Shown: positions 31,325 through 43,522, counted from the first letter of the stretch. The stretch: DNA of 64,000 nt from Perca fluviatilis (GCF_010015445.1 NC_053115.1:4046576-4110575); one strand, 5' to 3'. The notes: a model not told the origin generated them from the letters alone. Made by a program: numbers and translations.

Positions 31325-32375
31325 ACAGAGAAGGTGATGACCAAGCAAGGATTATCTCATTGTAAAGGACCTACGTAACATACTATGCTCACTGTCCTAC
31401 TGTAATGAAAAGGGGAGACGTGATTGGTCCGATGGTCTCTATGGAAACCACTGGCTGTGTTGAGGGCAGGTCCACAGAGGGAAAGGCATAAGGGAATCAA
31501 ATCCTTTTCCGTGCTTCTCATCCAGAGCTGATGATGAGTCTTTCGCAACTAACGGACCGCTGTGCATGTTCAGGCTTTAATCACATTTCATTCTTCTGCA
31601 TATGTGCTATCCTGGCAAACATGGTAATAAGAGCTTCAGTGAGCAGAGACTACATTAGGCAAATGCTGCAAAAGCTGCTATGAACTCATATACATTAGGG
31701 TGTTGACCTGGGGGGAGGGGGTGGCAGTGTACCCAATATTACATTTTCAGTGTTAATCATTTTGTCAGTTCCCAGAGAACGCAGTAATTCCTTGTCTAAT
31801 GAAATATAAATTATTGTAAACAGGAGTAAAGGCTTGTTAAATTCCCAGCGCACTCAACAGGAAATTGTGATTAAACAAAGTTAAAGTGCTGGTTTTTAAG
31901 TTTGAAAGATTCGAAAAAAAATAAATAGGATCTGAATCAAACAAATACTGTATAACATAAACCAAAGTGTGTGCTGGTCCTTGGTTCTTATAGATCATCA
32001 GCTGGCCCATGACCCTCAGATGGTCAACATTCATTACATCATATTATGGATGTATGACTTATATACTCAAATGTGAAAAAAATGTCTTATCTTTTTGCAT
32101 ATTGAGGAACTTACTGCACATACTTGGTTCATTGGCATGCTCCACCTCCGTGTGGCCTGTTAAAATGTTAGCAGGTCTCCAATTGGTGCGGCAGTAAACG
32201 GTAGAACTCTATTTCATGGAAATGTCAGTGTTTCCATCAATCATAAATAAAATGTAGGCTAGTTGGAATCTGCAATTTGGAGAGACAAATGGGAGAAGAT
32301 CTTTCAATAAAAATCATCCTGAACAATCTGTCCCCCTTAATTTTGAAATGATGGCTACGACCCTGGAAGTCATAT
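31323..32375. other. No gene recognised
   Basis: Unassigned non-repetitive sequence. Confidence 0.45.
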
Positions 32376-32383
32376 ATATTAGG

Positions 32384-32913
32384 CAAAGATGCACCAAATC
32401 CAGGATTCGGCTTCGGCCTTAGAATTTTTTTCCACCGAATCTACGCTTGCACTACGCGCACTACGCTGGTCAACGCAATGACGGCGCCGTTGATTACGGG
32501 AAGGTGTGTACGTAGGTGGAGCGTTCAATGCAGTAGGCTGTGAGAAAGTGAAAATGGTTGTGTGGCAGTACTTTCAGTCAAAAGAAGGCCATTCAAGTCC
32601 AGCTACATGTTCAAGTTGCAATGTCGATTTGTCTCGTGGTGGCGAGGACCCTAAACTATACACAACATGGCCGCAACATCGCATGTACACGAAGGAATCC
32701 ACAGACAGCAGCCAAAATGCAGCTACTTCAGGTACGGCAAGGGAAGGACAGAAAAGGACAAAAATGTGGACGTTGTTTACTTAATTAATGTGTTAACTGT
32801 GTTAATGGACTGAGGATGGAAGTTCGGGTATTCGGTTTCGGATTCGGCAGAATCTTAACCAGTGGATTAGGTATTCGGCCGAACCCCAAAAATCTGGATT
32901 CGGTACATCCCTA
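32384..32913 (+). mobile_element. hAT-type element with BED-finger fragment, 530 bp
   Basis: Perfect 8-bp duplication ATATTAGG (32376-32383 and 32914-32921). Inverted ends CAAAGATGCACCAAATCC and TAGGGATGTACCGAATCC (minus reading). Sub-terminal 'attcggcttcgg' and 'attcggccgaac' motifs. It carries an N-terminal hAT gene fragment but no transposase core. Confidence 0.92.
32506..32784 (+). pseudogene. BED zinc-finger fragment of a hAT/ZBED-like gene
   Basis: 92-codon frame. VVWQYFQ (18-24) gives the aromatic BED signature, TCSSCNVDLSRGG (34-46) gives the Cys-x2-Cys pair, and DPKLYTTWPQH follows. The usual H-x3-5-H end (LxxHLKRxH) is not intact, so the finger is broken. BED fingers bind DNA at the N-terminus of hAT transposases. 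Upstream Met choice is arbitrary. Confidence 0.68.
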
Positions 32914-33088
32914 ATATTAGGGTGTGAAGACTGCTAACTCTCTACTGTTGACCTGGGGAGGGTAGTCTGCACGGAAAACAAATTGTTATGCAAATTCTTT
33001 TATTCCTTCAGCTACCAGGCAACTAAACACAAGCCGTTGATCTGTGCACTTGTTGTCACTGGCATGTTGATGTTCTGATTGTTGTAAG

Positions 33089-33265
33089 CGGGGTTCAAAA
33101 TTAGCACCATCCACCAGCCAAATTTTGGTAAAATACACAAGTGGCTGGTGGATTTGCTTCACTCACCAGCCAAAAAAACAACTTTAATCTATAGAGTGGC
33201 TGGTAAAATTTGAACATTGACTAGCCATTATGGCTGGTGGACGAAAAAGTTAATTTTGAAACGTG
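33089..33265. mobile_element. Short hAT-type MITE, 177 bp
   Basis: Inverted ends 'ggttcaaaattag' and 'ttaattttgaaac', with a perfect 8-bp duplication GTTGTAAG (33081-33088 and 33266-33273). The interior repeats 'ggctggtg/caccagcc' motifs. Confidence 0.85.
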
Positions 33266-33585
33266 GTTGTAAGTATTTATTTACTTTATTCATATGGATG
33301 GGAAAGACTGTACAAATGAACACGATTGATGTTTTTCAATAAACAAATAACATTCATGAACTTCATGAACACTCATCACAGGATTCTTAAAGTTAAATCT
33401 AAGCCTTTTTAAGATCTTTTAAATACCACCTAAGATAACATTTAGTGCCAACTTCACGACGGTAAATAAGAGTGGATTTTAAGCCCAAGAAAATTATTAT
33501 TTAAGTAATGTTACCCAGATTTAATAAAACATTTCTGGGAAGTGTGTTTGTCCTCTAATAACATACAATGAATAAAATATAAATT

Positions 33586-33966
33586 TTGATCCGGCCTGCA
33601 TATCAATTTAGGTTCACAATACATTTTGAATGCCTAGTTGTGTGCCAAACCAAACATATGGGAAACCTATGTAAATATGCAACACTCAAAGCAGAATTTG
33701 GCAGAGTTGCCAACTTTGAGACTCAGAAGCAGAGAGTTTTTACATATTCAGGCTGTGAAACAGGTTGTTGTAAAACAAACATTGTTTTGTATGATTTACT
33801 AAATTCAATGATGTCTAAGGATTTTTATTTGCTGACTTTTGTTGTGCCTTATGTCGACAAAAATGCGGCAAAAGTCAAAAAAGCAACAAAACGTCAAAAA
33901 ACTACAACAAAAACATTAAAGCCACAGAAAAGTCGAAAAAAGCAAAACAATAGCTACAAAAAAGTG
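33586..33966. repeat. Fragment of the 'gtgtcaaactca' hAT family
   Basis: 'gatccggcctgcatatcaa' and 'gttcacaatacattttg' match 19130-19175 in reverse. A degenerate 'aaaagtcaaaaa' array follows. The long open frame at 33586-34053 is A-rich repeat translation. Confidence 0.6.
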
Positions 33967-34332
33967 ACCAAATTCCATCAGCTGCCTGTAAAGTATGGTA
34001 ACGTCAACTTAAACGGCAACACGCAGGCCAGCAGACCCATATTAAAGTGGTGAAATGCCTCAGCATCTGTTAATGGACCTGTCTCAGGACAAAGAAACTG
34101 GAGTTACCAGTAAAAGAAAAAGAAAACACTACCAAGTATTCAGCTGAATGACCCTACCGAGCATGCCAGGAAAAGAAGGTGTAGCATTTTCTTAGTTTGC
34201 ACTGAGCTGACCTTTTCTCTCTCGAGTTAAAACGTGCCAAGCCAGCAGATGAGCAGATGCTGGTTTTAGCGGATGCACTGACAGTATTTCAGCCATGCCT
34301 TCCATCTCACTGCTGCACATGAGGGAAGTTGT
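33967..34332. other. No gene recognised
   Basis: Unassigned. Confidence 0.45.
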
Positions 34333-34660
34333 GTAAAGCTGCAAAGATTAATCGATTAATTGATTAGTTGTCAACTACTTTGATGATCCATTGACCGTTT
34401 TGAGTCATTTTTCATGAAAAGAAAGTCGAAACTGTGACGTCAGCCTGTTCAATGTGAATCATTTCTAGTCTTTTCTCTCCTCTGTGACCGTAAACTGAAT
34501 ATCTTTGAGTTGTGGACAAATCTTGGGCTTCCGGGAAACACTGATCGAGATTTTTCACCATTTTCTGACATTTTATAGACCAAACAACTACTGGCTTGAT
34601 CGAGAAAATAATCAACAGATTAATTGACGATAAAAAAATAATGAGTTAGTTGTAGCCCAA
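34333..34660 (-). repeat. Family A, copy 3
   Basis: Same start as copy 2 and end 'gagttagttgtagccc'. The central block has a short deletion (after 'gtggacaaatcttgggc'). Confidence 0.8.
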
Positions 34661-35738
34661 ACGTTGTGTAGCCTTGTGGAATATGTAAGGCCTAATCAGG
34701 GAGGGTGGAGCCAATCATGCTTTTGTGTGATACAGCAGAAGGCTGGAAAAAAAAATAGACAAGCAAAATAAAATGCTGCACCATCACTCACAACAGACAA
34801 CATGACTGCGGAATATGCTTTGCATGTATCACGCTTAGCTGCACATTCCTCACAGGAATACACACTGTGCAGAAATGGCTGAACCTCATTGCCATGACAA
34901 GAAGCAAGGTGGAAGGAGGTGCTGAAACATCAATCACAGACGAGGCCTTTACAGCAGTTGTCATGACAATAGCGATAGGTGAAAGCATCCTCTCCTTCCC
35001 TCTCTCTGGAGACATGAATGACATTCAGCTCTAGTCCCGCTCTACTCTAACACAAACAGGAGATATCACCAACGCGGCTGCAGGTCCGCGGGTCCCTCCC
35101 ACTTGGTGTCGTGTCTAAGTCTTAGCTAATGCGACTGATCCAGATCCAGGGAGATGTTTTCAGTCTGCTCACAGCCAGAGAGAAAATGTCCAGGGGGCGA
35201 GTTTGTCCGTTTGATTAATAGTGCCAGATCAGTTGCTGCATGTACTCGCAGCATGGTGTGTATTTGATTTGCTAAACCCCTCCCTCGACAGCAGATGAGT
35301 TAAACCCCCCAGGGGCCATCATCTTGCTTCTACAGTACAAACATCATGCATCTTTAGAGACATACGGAGAGGAGCGACACTGAAAGTCACATCTCTGGTC
35401 TGATTCATCATTAGGAATTCATCTCTGGGGAACCGGACTAGATTTAGCGACTCTGTCCTGTGCATTAAGCGCCTGCACGGCTGTCGGCTATGACTAAAAG
35501 GAGCCCCGGGCTAAGAAAGACTCCAGCCTGGACTCCAGCAGAAGCCTTCTAGCGCGGGATCCCACCAGTCGATAGAGACATTAATGCCTACCATCCACTA
35601 GAAGTCTCCGAAAAGACTTTGAAAAGACTAAAGTCTGACACCATCTCACATCTAAAGACAATCTGTCAAAAAGTCAATGAGTTTTTAGTCACAGACTAGA
35701 AGATTTCATAGGACTGGGGATCTTACAGGGTCACAATT
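34661..35738. other. No gene recognised
   Basis: Non-repetitive sequence with G+C-richer part at 35030-35600. No exon is supportable; conserved noncoding DNA is possible. Confidence 0.4.
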
Positions 35739-36115
35739 TGCTATTCGTATGTATTCAACGTATTTTTTGCTGTGTGCACCGCATTGACTGCTGCTGTAAA
35801 AGAGCGCTGTGGACCCCCCAGGGAGGACGTCGGGGTGGATGGGTGGGTCATAACACACAGGACTTTCAAGCCAGGGTGTGGAGTTCACCTCCCGGGGAAA
35901 ACAAAACACTGTCACAGTTTTTTTTCTAAACTTAACTCGTTTTGGTGCCTAAACCTAACTGTCGTTGCCGCATATCGCTCACTTTCTGTCGGCTAAACTG
36001 AATTACCAACGGCCGCTGATACAATACTCTGTAGCTGGCGGTCGCCTAATTTCGTAGGATATCATACAAATTGGTGTGCATAACTTTTCGTACAATATCG
36101 TATGAACCCGTTGAC
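35739..36115. mobile_element. Family F copy
   Basis: Shares 'taaacctaactgtcgttgcc', 'cctaatttcgtaggatatca' and 'aaattggtgtgcataac' with 15.3-15.9 kb, ending 'gttgacgagaatgcg'. The left end is diverged. Confidence 0.65.
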
Positions 36116-36149
36116 GAGAATGCGTTGAAATTTACAAAAAGAAAAACTG

Positions 36150-36290
36150 TTAAAGCAATCGAGCAAAAACAGAAGCTGCTTTTAGCCACAGCTGCCCTTG
36201 TGTGTGCAGTGGTTTGTTCTAAAAAAAACGGCTAAAAGAGAAGACGCCACAGAACGTGGACACGACGTGGTACAAATGGGAGATTGTACC
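36150..36290 (+). pseudogene. Possible PIF/Harbinger transposase N-terminal relic
   Basis: Frame KAIEQKQKLLLATAALV...KKNG, a stop, then KRRRHRTWTRRG resembles the hydrophobic-then-basic 'KRRRR.W.R' start of fish Harbinger transposases. No catalytic residues found downstream. Weak evidence. Confidence 0.28.
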
Positions 36291-37212
36291 TTTGCCCTTT
36301 CTTCCGTTTTCCAAATGTTCTTTTGCGCCGAATCAAATGTTTCATGGTCACAGCTTAAAACTCTTTATATCAGCATTTAATGAAACGTCATTGGAGATAC
36401 TGAATGGGGGAAATCACTTCCGGAACCAGAGCCATTACAAAAGTGGGCGGTCACTGTTGAGCTCCATATTAAACACATTTGATTTTGTTGGAACGTCGAT
36501 GAAAAAAAAAAACTGACCTAAGACAGACCTCGGACTGAGTTTAAAGCCTCGGCAACAACTGCTAGGATTGGCCAGAAAGACAGACCGTAAATATGGGAAC
36601 CAGCTTGTCCCAGCAAATCCATGGACATCGCTGTGATCTTGAGCAAATATTTTGGTTGTGAGAGATATCCCAAACTTTGATTCACAGGAGACACAGCATC
36701 ATCATCAAGCAGCACACGTCTGGAGGCACGAAATGTCTCTGTTGTTTCCTCACTGCTGCATCTAATCCTTGGGCAGAATGAGCCTAATAATCCATTATGT
36801 AACAGGCTTATAGGGAGTAGACACACTTCTAATGAGTACTGCTGGACATGCCTGCTGGGATAATGTCAATCAGGTCTGCTTCCGGTCACTTGGCAGAGTA
36901 AACAGTGGATACATCTACTGTGTTCAACGGACAGATTGTGCTATCAATTCCAGATTAAAAAAAAGTAAAGCATAGATGCACAAACACACTTGAAATAAGA
37001 GTATACTCTTATTACTTCTTCTTGGCAGAAGGAACACCAAGTTTCCCTCACAGCATATGGTGCTTTGGAGCTATTCAATATTCCCAGCCAGAGAGGTAGC
37101 TGCTGTTGGGTGGGTAGGTTCTGTGAAGTCGTATTGCTACAAATCAAAGGCAGGCATTAGGGCCGAGGAGTGATGAGAGAAAAAAAAAGCATGGGGCTCA
37201 AAACAACAACAA
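36291..37212. other. No gene recognised
   Basis: Unassigned. Confidence 0.45.
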
Positions 37213-37220
37213 CAACCACT

Positions 37221-37597
37221 AGGGTTGGGCGGTAATACGGTATACCACGGGGTCTTAAAAATAGCAATGGTATCAGTTTCAATACCGTCATAAAAAAAAT
37301 GCACTTATATAGGAGACAAGGATTAAATATTAAATATAATTTACGTAATTATGTGTGGTTGTCATCACGTGACAGTGTGGAGGAGAAAGGAGTTTTTTTG
37401 TAAGTAGTTGTTATGTTATTATTGTTTCAGTATTAGTGTTTGGTATTCACTTTCTGAACCGTGCACAAGCCAAACAGTTTGGTGACGTCGTCTGAGCCTT
37501 ACGTCATCATTTTTAATTAGTCACGGTAATACCGTATACCGCGGTAAAATAGGGAGGAGGTTTGACGGTATTAAAATTTGGATACCGCCCAACCCTA
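37221..37597. mobile_element. hAT-type element, 377 bp
   Basis: TAGGGTTGGGCGGTA start and inverted 'taccgcccaaccct' plus A end. Perfect 8-bp duplication ACAACCAC (37213-37220 and 37598-37605). Contains 'ggtaatacggtatacc' and 'ggtaataccgtataccgc' near both ends. Confidence 0.92.
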
Positions 37598-38071
37598 ACA
37601 ACCACACACAAGCACATCCCTCCAGTAACTGCACTACCCTGCTTTAGCATTTTGGGAAAAGACAAGAAACAGGATGTGAAAGAGGCTATGAAGTGGCAAT
37701 TCAATCTCAAGATTGTTCCGTGCGGTACATGATGCACATGGCAGCTTATTGAGCGTGAGTTCTGTGTGACAAAAGCCAATTTGCAGATTGTGTCATGGCT
37801 TTGCTAATCACTGCTACATGTATGCAGCAGCAAGGACAGGCGTGAGCGAGAAGCGGTAATGGACTGTGTGTGTGTGCGTTTGAGTGAGTGAGTGAGTTGA
37901 GCCACTCCCCTCTCTGTGGTCACTGTCTCCCTCCTCAGGCTGTCCTGCCCTCACATCTGCAAAATAAACCCTTAGGCAAACACCTTAAGCCAGGCTCAAA
38001 CGACACACTTTATGTTGAGCCCACCTCGTCAGAGCTCTGCTACCCAGCCCAAACCTGATGGATGCCAACAG
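37598..38071. other. No gene recognised
   Basis: Unassigned; short (GAGT) tract at 37883-37896. Confidence 0.45.
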
Positions 38072-38285
38072 GGCTGCAACTAACGCTTATTTTCATTGCT
38101 GATTAATCGATTAGTTGTTTGGTCTAGGAAATGTCAGAAAATTGGGAAAAATGTGGATCAGTGTTTGCTAAAGACCAATCCGACGTCCTCAATTGTCTAG
38201 TTTTGTCCACAACTCAAAGATATTCAGTTTACTGTCAAAATGACCCAAGCTCAAAATAGTTTGCGATGAATTTAATAGCTCTAGA
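38072..38285 (+). repeat. Family A, copy 4 (opposite orientation)
   Basis: Starts 'gggctgcaactaacgc' and includes 'gattaatcgattagttgttt' and the block 'cacaactcaaagatattcag'. The right part is lost. Confidence 0.78.
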
Positions 38286-38984
38286 TTCCAAAAATATCTG
38301 TTTTCATATGTAATTTAATAAAAATATTATAATATATTATTAATTCATTAATAATAACTATGTTTTTACACATCTTTTCGACTCTTCAACTTAATAAGGT
38401 AACATATCAATGTCGTGTTTATGGCTTATTTCTGCTGTCCCGAAGTGGCGAAAAAATCCATTATTGTTGCTTAAAAGATCCTAATAAATGGGCACTTAAG
38501 TATTCTGGAAAACTGTACTTCCTAGAAAAAGGAGTGCACTTTCAGTGGCTGCCCCAGTTCAATAATCCATAATCCTAAATTCACATCAACAACACCTGAC
38601 ATTCATGTCATTTCATTTGAAAGGATTTCTGGCTAATGAAGTCCCCAAAGTCTTGTAACTGCTTCCTCTTGCTGCCTTGTGAGGCTGTGCAAGATCGCAC
38701 AGTTGCACACGTTTCATTGACTTTATAAGAAAGTCCACTCAGGACATTTCAACATGTCAGTGCAGTGTGCGTGTTGTCCACAAAAACAGGTGACAGGGCA
38801 AGCACGTGTCTTGCCTCTAGCTTTAAAATGATTCATTTGACCAGGGTGACCCTGCGTTGTCACTGATATCATTTGAGTGAATGGCTACACGATTTTATTA
38901 ATGGTTTCAATCAGGCACGATTGTAAGTCTTGTTAATGTGTGGGCGTGTGTGTCCTGGTGAGAGAAAGAGACCGTGTGTGTTTC
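38286..38984. other. No gene recognised
   Basis: Unassigned; a 70-codon frame at 38360-38572 has no recognised domain. Confidence 0.45.
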
Positions 38985-38988
38985 TGTG

Positions 38989-39033
<45 letters not shown>
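38985..39033. repeat. (GT)n microsatellite
   Basis: About 24 GT units with one CGTG interruption. Confidence 0.95.
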
Positions 39034-39037
<4 letters not shown>

Positions 39038-39983
39038 GTTTTTGGACCAACAGAGGGCAGTGTGTTTTCACCCAATAAGTCATGTCCCACTGGACCCCTT
39101 GCTTCAGAGCAAAAGGACAGTGTCGACATATTGTTAATCTAGAATCTACTTTTATCCTGGTTCACATTAGGCCAAAGACACGCCTGAATAATTCATTGTC
39201 AGACGACCTTACTCCAAAACTGCTGCACTCACCTGCGATCTACCACCACGCACCTACTCTAAAACTTGGTTGATATTTTATAGAATTTCTGCGTTTCACT
39301 CACAGCTTGTGTTCTGGCAGACTGCAGTTGTTTGATTGAAAGCCACCGACTGTGTGTGATGTGTGAGACTGAGACACCTGGGACACCAGCAGAACCATTC
39401 TCAAGTTCAGAAATACCTCATGCTCATATGAGGCAGTGACACACTATATCTAAATACTAAATATTTAACTATGCAATTTCATTCATGGGCCACTGTTCGG
39501 TTACCTTGGAAGGCCGCTGGATTCTCGCAATATCAGGTGAGAATTGCGGGATTACGTATCACACGAAAATCAATCCTGTCAGGCTCCAACCTAATGGGCT
39601 CGTTCGGGATGAGCAAGGCCTGCGAAGGATCGATCACCGGCGATCGCCGCCCAATGCACGCCGGTTAGATTTGTGTCCGACTTGATCCCGACTTGCTCTG
39701 ACGTCATGCACACGTGGGCAGCGATAACCTCACGAGATCAAGGCGGCCGCAGTTTTGAGAGCAAAGCTGTTGCTCGCCCCCGACTTCAAGACCCAGGGCA
39801 TGAAGGGAAACGCTCTAAGCTGATTGGTTCAGAATCGACTCAACATGATGACGTTTTATATAAACTTTTTATTGTTATTGAATTGGAGGGATTTTAATTG
39901 CTATTTGCCTGATTTAAAGTCTTATTCTGTACAGATGTACACGTGGTGTGGCTGATGTGACGTTTAGAAGTCAGAGAGACTTT
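39034..39983. other. No gene recognised
   Basis: Unassigned. 39520-39840 is CpG-richer, with 'aaggcggccgcagttttgag' resembling the hairpin loop at 28.34 kb. Confidence 0.4.
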
Positions 39984-40600
39984 GGGCCCTATTTTAACGA
40001 TCTGAGCGCACGGCATGAATCGCCTGGCGCAGTGTGTTTAGGGCGTGTCCCAATCCACTTTTGCTAGAACGGCAGAAAAAAGGGTCCGTGCGCCGGGCGC
40101 ATGGTTCAAAAGGGTTGTACTTAGTGTCTTCATTAATCAGAGGTGTGTTTTGGGCGTAACATGCAATCAACCAATCAGAGATCGTCTCCCATTCCCTTTA
40201 AAAGCCAGGCGCGTTTGGACCTTGGAGCATTGCTGTTATGATGGAGGATTTGCTAAGTAGGAGAGAAAAAAAACTGAAGTGAAAGCGCGCCAGCAGATCA
40301 TATAATACTAATTCACATTGTAATATTTTTAATTTTTAATCTTTTGCATGTGTGTGTGCTGCTGCGCGTCCCTGTGTGTGTCACAAGCATAGTGTGCGCG
40401 CGCTGTGCACAAGCTTAGGCACATTTTACTAATTTGCTGTTAAAATAACAATAAAATGCTGCATTAGTGACTTTAGGTTGGTCAATGGCGCAATCACTTT
40501 CCGCTGCCTCAAGATAGCAATCCACCCAGAATGCACCTGAACACACCTCCCTGTAAGACCAGCACGCCCACAGATGGGTGCAGGTGCAGTTTGACAGCTA
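39984..40600 (+). repeat. Dispersed repeat 'gggccctattttaacgatc'
   Basis: G+C-rich 'gcgc' motifs (cctggcgca, gcgccgggcgc) and 'accaatcagag', then 'ttggtcaatggcgc' and 'ctgaacacacctcc', are typical of an abundant percomorph MITE-like family. The right end is unclear. Confidence 0.6.
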
Positions 40601-40772
40601 CTCTGTCATAATAAAAACAACTGGAGATTGTGTACAAGCTGATTTATGGGTTTGACAACATTTTATTGCATCAGAATCGGACCTAACAGGATGTGAGTGT
40701 GTCTGTGACTTCCTGTTCAGCCTGAAGGCTGCTGGAAACGGCTGGAAACTTTACGACTTGACGTTGGCTTTT

Positions 40773-40931
40773 TGGTGAGGAGTTACTGGCAGCTACGGGC
40801 CTGGTTTAGGTGTGTGTGACGGCCACAATTGTACGTTCAAAACAACAACGGTGGACATTATAGACCGATGGTTCATCCAATCACCTGCCAGGTATTTTTT
40901 TAAAGTGCCTGCCCTTTCTCAAACAGTTTCA
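40773..40931 (+). repeat. Left arm of a large inverted pair
   Basis: 'gttactggcagctacgggc' to 'cctgccctttctcaaacag' is the reverse complement (roughly 80-85%) of 41881-42058. Either a foldback element of about 1.29 kb or two opposite copies of one short repeat. Confidence 0.75.
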
Positions 40932-41880
40932 AACATATTATGGGTGTAAATATCAGTTAAAGTGTAATCGAATTAGTCAGCTTATATAGACCTACAGACA
41001 TATTGGAAATGTATATATGCTGTATTTTATTATTGTATAATACATCATATTTCAGTATGAGTGTGAGTCAGTTCGGGAACAATAGTGCAACAGTTTGATT
41101 GAGGAACAAAACAACAAGGAAGTTGCTTGTTTCCACACTGAATTAGTTCTCTGTTTGAAAAGGTGTTGTGTTTGGCTTGTCACATGAAGATGGTGAAGTC
41201 AAAACTGTTGGCTGTTAATTATACCATGCTGCTAATTACACGGCTTAATGTTAATCACTGCTTCAGATGCACTTTCAAACGCGTGGGGAGAAACGCCCTT
41301 GCTAGTTTATTAAATGATCAGTGCCAGTAAAGACGTGAGCCTTGAGTGACGCGTGGCGGATCAAATAAACAGTAATGTATGCCGCGGTACGATGCCACGC
41401 TCCCTAATAACATTAAAAAAAATAAAAAAGTATGACGCCTGGAATCAAAACCCACAGGACCAACATGTCAGTGTAAATGTTGTCAGGCTTATATTTATTC
41501 ATGTCACTCCTAGAGTTGTACATCATCATGTGCAGGGACACTTTTACACACATATACAGTATATATACTGTATATATATTTGATATTACAAAGACTTAAG
41601 ACATGTAAGATGAGAGCATTTGTTGAGTAAAATATATATGGATATGATTTGAATATAAAAGTAATGAATGTGAGAATATAAACATTAAATCGGTGCTCAG
41701 TAAGTGAGAGAGGACAGTGTATATGCAAAAGGGAAAATATAAATATACAACAGTATTAAAATGTATTGAGTGTGTTACTCGCCCAGAATGAATTATGGCT
41801 TGTTCGGCCGTTAATGGAGACACATAAGCCTATATGCCACATGATTCTTTAACACAGAACCATCTGATAAGCAGTCAATG
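40932..41880. other. Spacer between inverted arms; no gene
   Basis: AT-rich with a perfect 24-bp palindrome at 41552-41575 (ATATACAGTATA and its complement). No transposase found. Confidence 0.5.
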
Positions 41881-42058
41881 GAAACTGTTTGGGAAAGGGC
41901 AGGCACTTTAAAAAAAATACCTGGCAAGGAATTGGATGTACAACCGTCTGTCTATCACGTCCGCCATTGTTGTTTTGAACAGACAGTCGCGGCCGTCACA
42001 CAAACACACACACACACACACGCACCTAAACCACGCCCGTAGCTGCCAGTAGCTCATC
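41881..42058 (-). repeat. Right arm of the inverted pair
   Basis: Carries a (CA)n expansion (about 42000-42022) absent in the left arm. On the minus strand it has an ATG-context 'aacaatggcggacgtg' (MADVIDRRLYIQFLAR), also partly kept in the left arm; possibly a captured 5' end. Confidence 0.75.
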
Positions 42059-42365
42059 ACCATTGACCATGGAACGGTCCGCTGCTGTTCGAACACAAAC
42101 GCATTACTTGAAGCCTGAAAAGATGGATTTTCGTGCGATATGTGACAGTCTTTTAGTACTCGAGACTTTTATTAAGGTCTCGGTCTTGTCTCGGTCTCGG
42201 ATGAAGAGGACTCAGGATTTTATTTCAAGAACGGTCAAGACCACAACTTCAGGGATATCACTAAAATACCTGTGTATCGTCTGATTTATGTGTTAACATC
42301 ATTTTGGATTGGATGTAAAACTTCCTGCTTCAAATGCAACCAATAACTCATTTCTAGTTCAGGCA
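42059..42365. repeat. Fragment of a 'gactcgagacttg'-type repeat
   Basis: 'gtactcgagacttttattaa' and 'ggtctcggtcttgtctcgg' at 42155-42240 resemble the degenerate array at 60.54-61.31 kb. Confidence 0.45.
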
Positions 42366-42550
42366 ACACATTCTCCCTCCCATCTCGTAAAAGACGCTTG
42401 GTTAGATGCCTTTGTCGTTGTTATTGACGCTAAAAGTCTCCTTTAGCGTCAATAACCCGCTTGGTCGGGACTATTGGCGTCCCTTTTGACGCAATTATGT
42501 TATGGAAAAGGTCATGGGTGGGATTACGTTTGGCTGTCTGGGAGATTTCA
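42366..42550. repeat. Truncated family F-like element
   Basis: 'aacacattctccctcc', then 'gacgctaaaagtctcc' and its inverted 'ctttagcgtcaataac', match the interior of 47.57-48.06 kb. Confidence 0.5.
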
Positions 42551-42971
42551 GCCAAATCCTCGGTAATCCCATTTTATTTATTGCATTTGATTTATTATGT
42601 ATTTTATAGTTATATAGTTTTTATTAATAGTTTATTTGCAAAACAATATCTAAAAGAAAACACAGCAGTGTGTAAATTCTGCAATGTAACGCTAACCGAC
42701 ACAGCTGGGACCACCTAAAATGTTTATCTGCATTAAGTAAGGAAGCGTAAAGAATGGTAAGCTAAGTGTGAATCTTTACCAAAACTCTCCAGAAATCTTT
42801 TCACCCCTCACCCAAAGGGATTTAGCGAATATTAGCTATACATATTAGCTAGTTGTATGTTTCAGTTGTTGTTGAAGTGACACATGGTACAAAAACAGAT
42901 GTGCGGCCTCTCACAGACAGGGTGCAGAGTTCTTCCAGTAGGGGGGAGAATGAGCCACATTCACTGACTAA

Positions 42972-43519
42972 TGGCGCTTACCCACTGCTAGTACCAGCTC
43001 TACTCTACTCTACTCTACTCTACTCGACTCGACTCGACCGCGGTGCCCCGTCCTCCATTTTCCATTGCAGATTTAGTACTGCCTCATGCGTGAGGTGAAC
43101 GTGGCTGGTCGTCATAGCAACGCAGCAGGAAACTGCCGTGACCTAACGCGACGCACACACAGAACGTAGAAGATGGGTTGGTTTTGACTCTCAGCATGTG
43201 GCCACAGCCAGAAGACACATTTAGTTTCAAAAGAAGCTGGAGGCAGCAAAAAAAAAAAATCACCGCAACTATTTAAAAATGGCGGGTTTGTTCAGGACAC
43301 CGCCATCTGTCTCTAGCAATGATGACGCAGTGACTACAATCAGGAGTCTGCAGGTTTTAACGTCACCTTTTGGCATCGCCTCAGCTTGCTTGGAACCACG
43401 ACGGAGGTGAGACTAAAAAAAAGTTCCTGTTAGCAGGGACCAGGGACTTTTTTTCGTAATGGAAAACCAAAAAAGGCGAGTAGAGTCGAGGCGAGGTACC
43501 GTGTAATGGAAAAACGCCA
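42972..43519. mobile_element. PIF/Harbinger-type MITE, 548 bp
   Basis: TAA on both sides (42969-42971 and 43520-43522). TIRs 'tggcgcttacccactgctag' and 'tggcgtttttccattacac' continue to 'ctctactc' on both arms. A (CTCTA)n/(CGACT)n patch lies at 43000-43038. No long frame. Confidence 0.78.
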
Positions 43520-43522
43520 TAA

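Noticed and set aside
33586..34053. 155-codon plus ORF
   Set aside because: Starts in a hAT-family fragment and continues in an A-rich degenerate array giving Lys/Thr runs.
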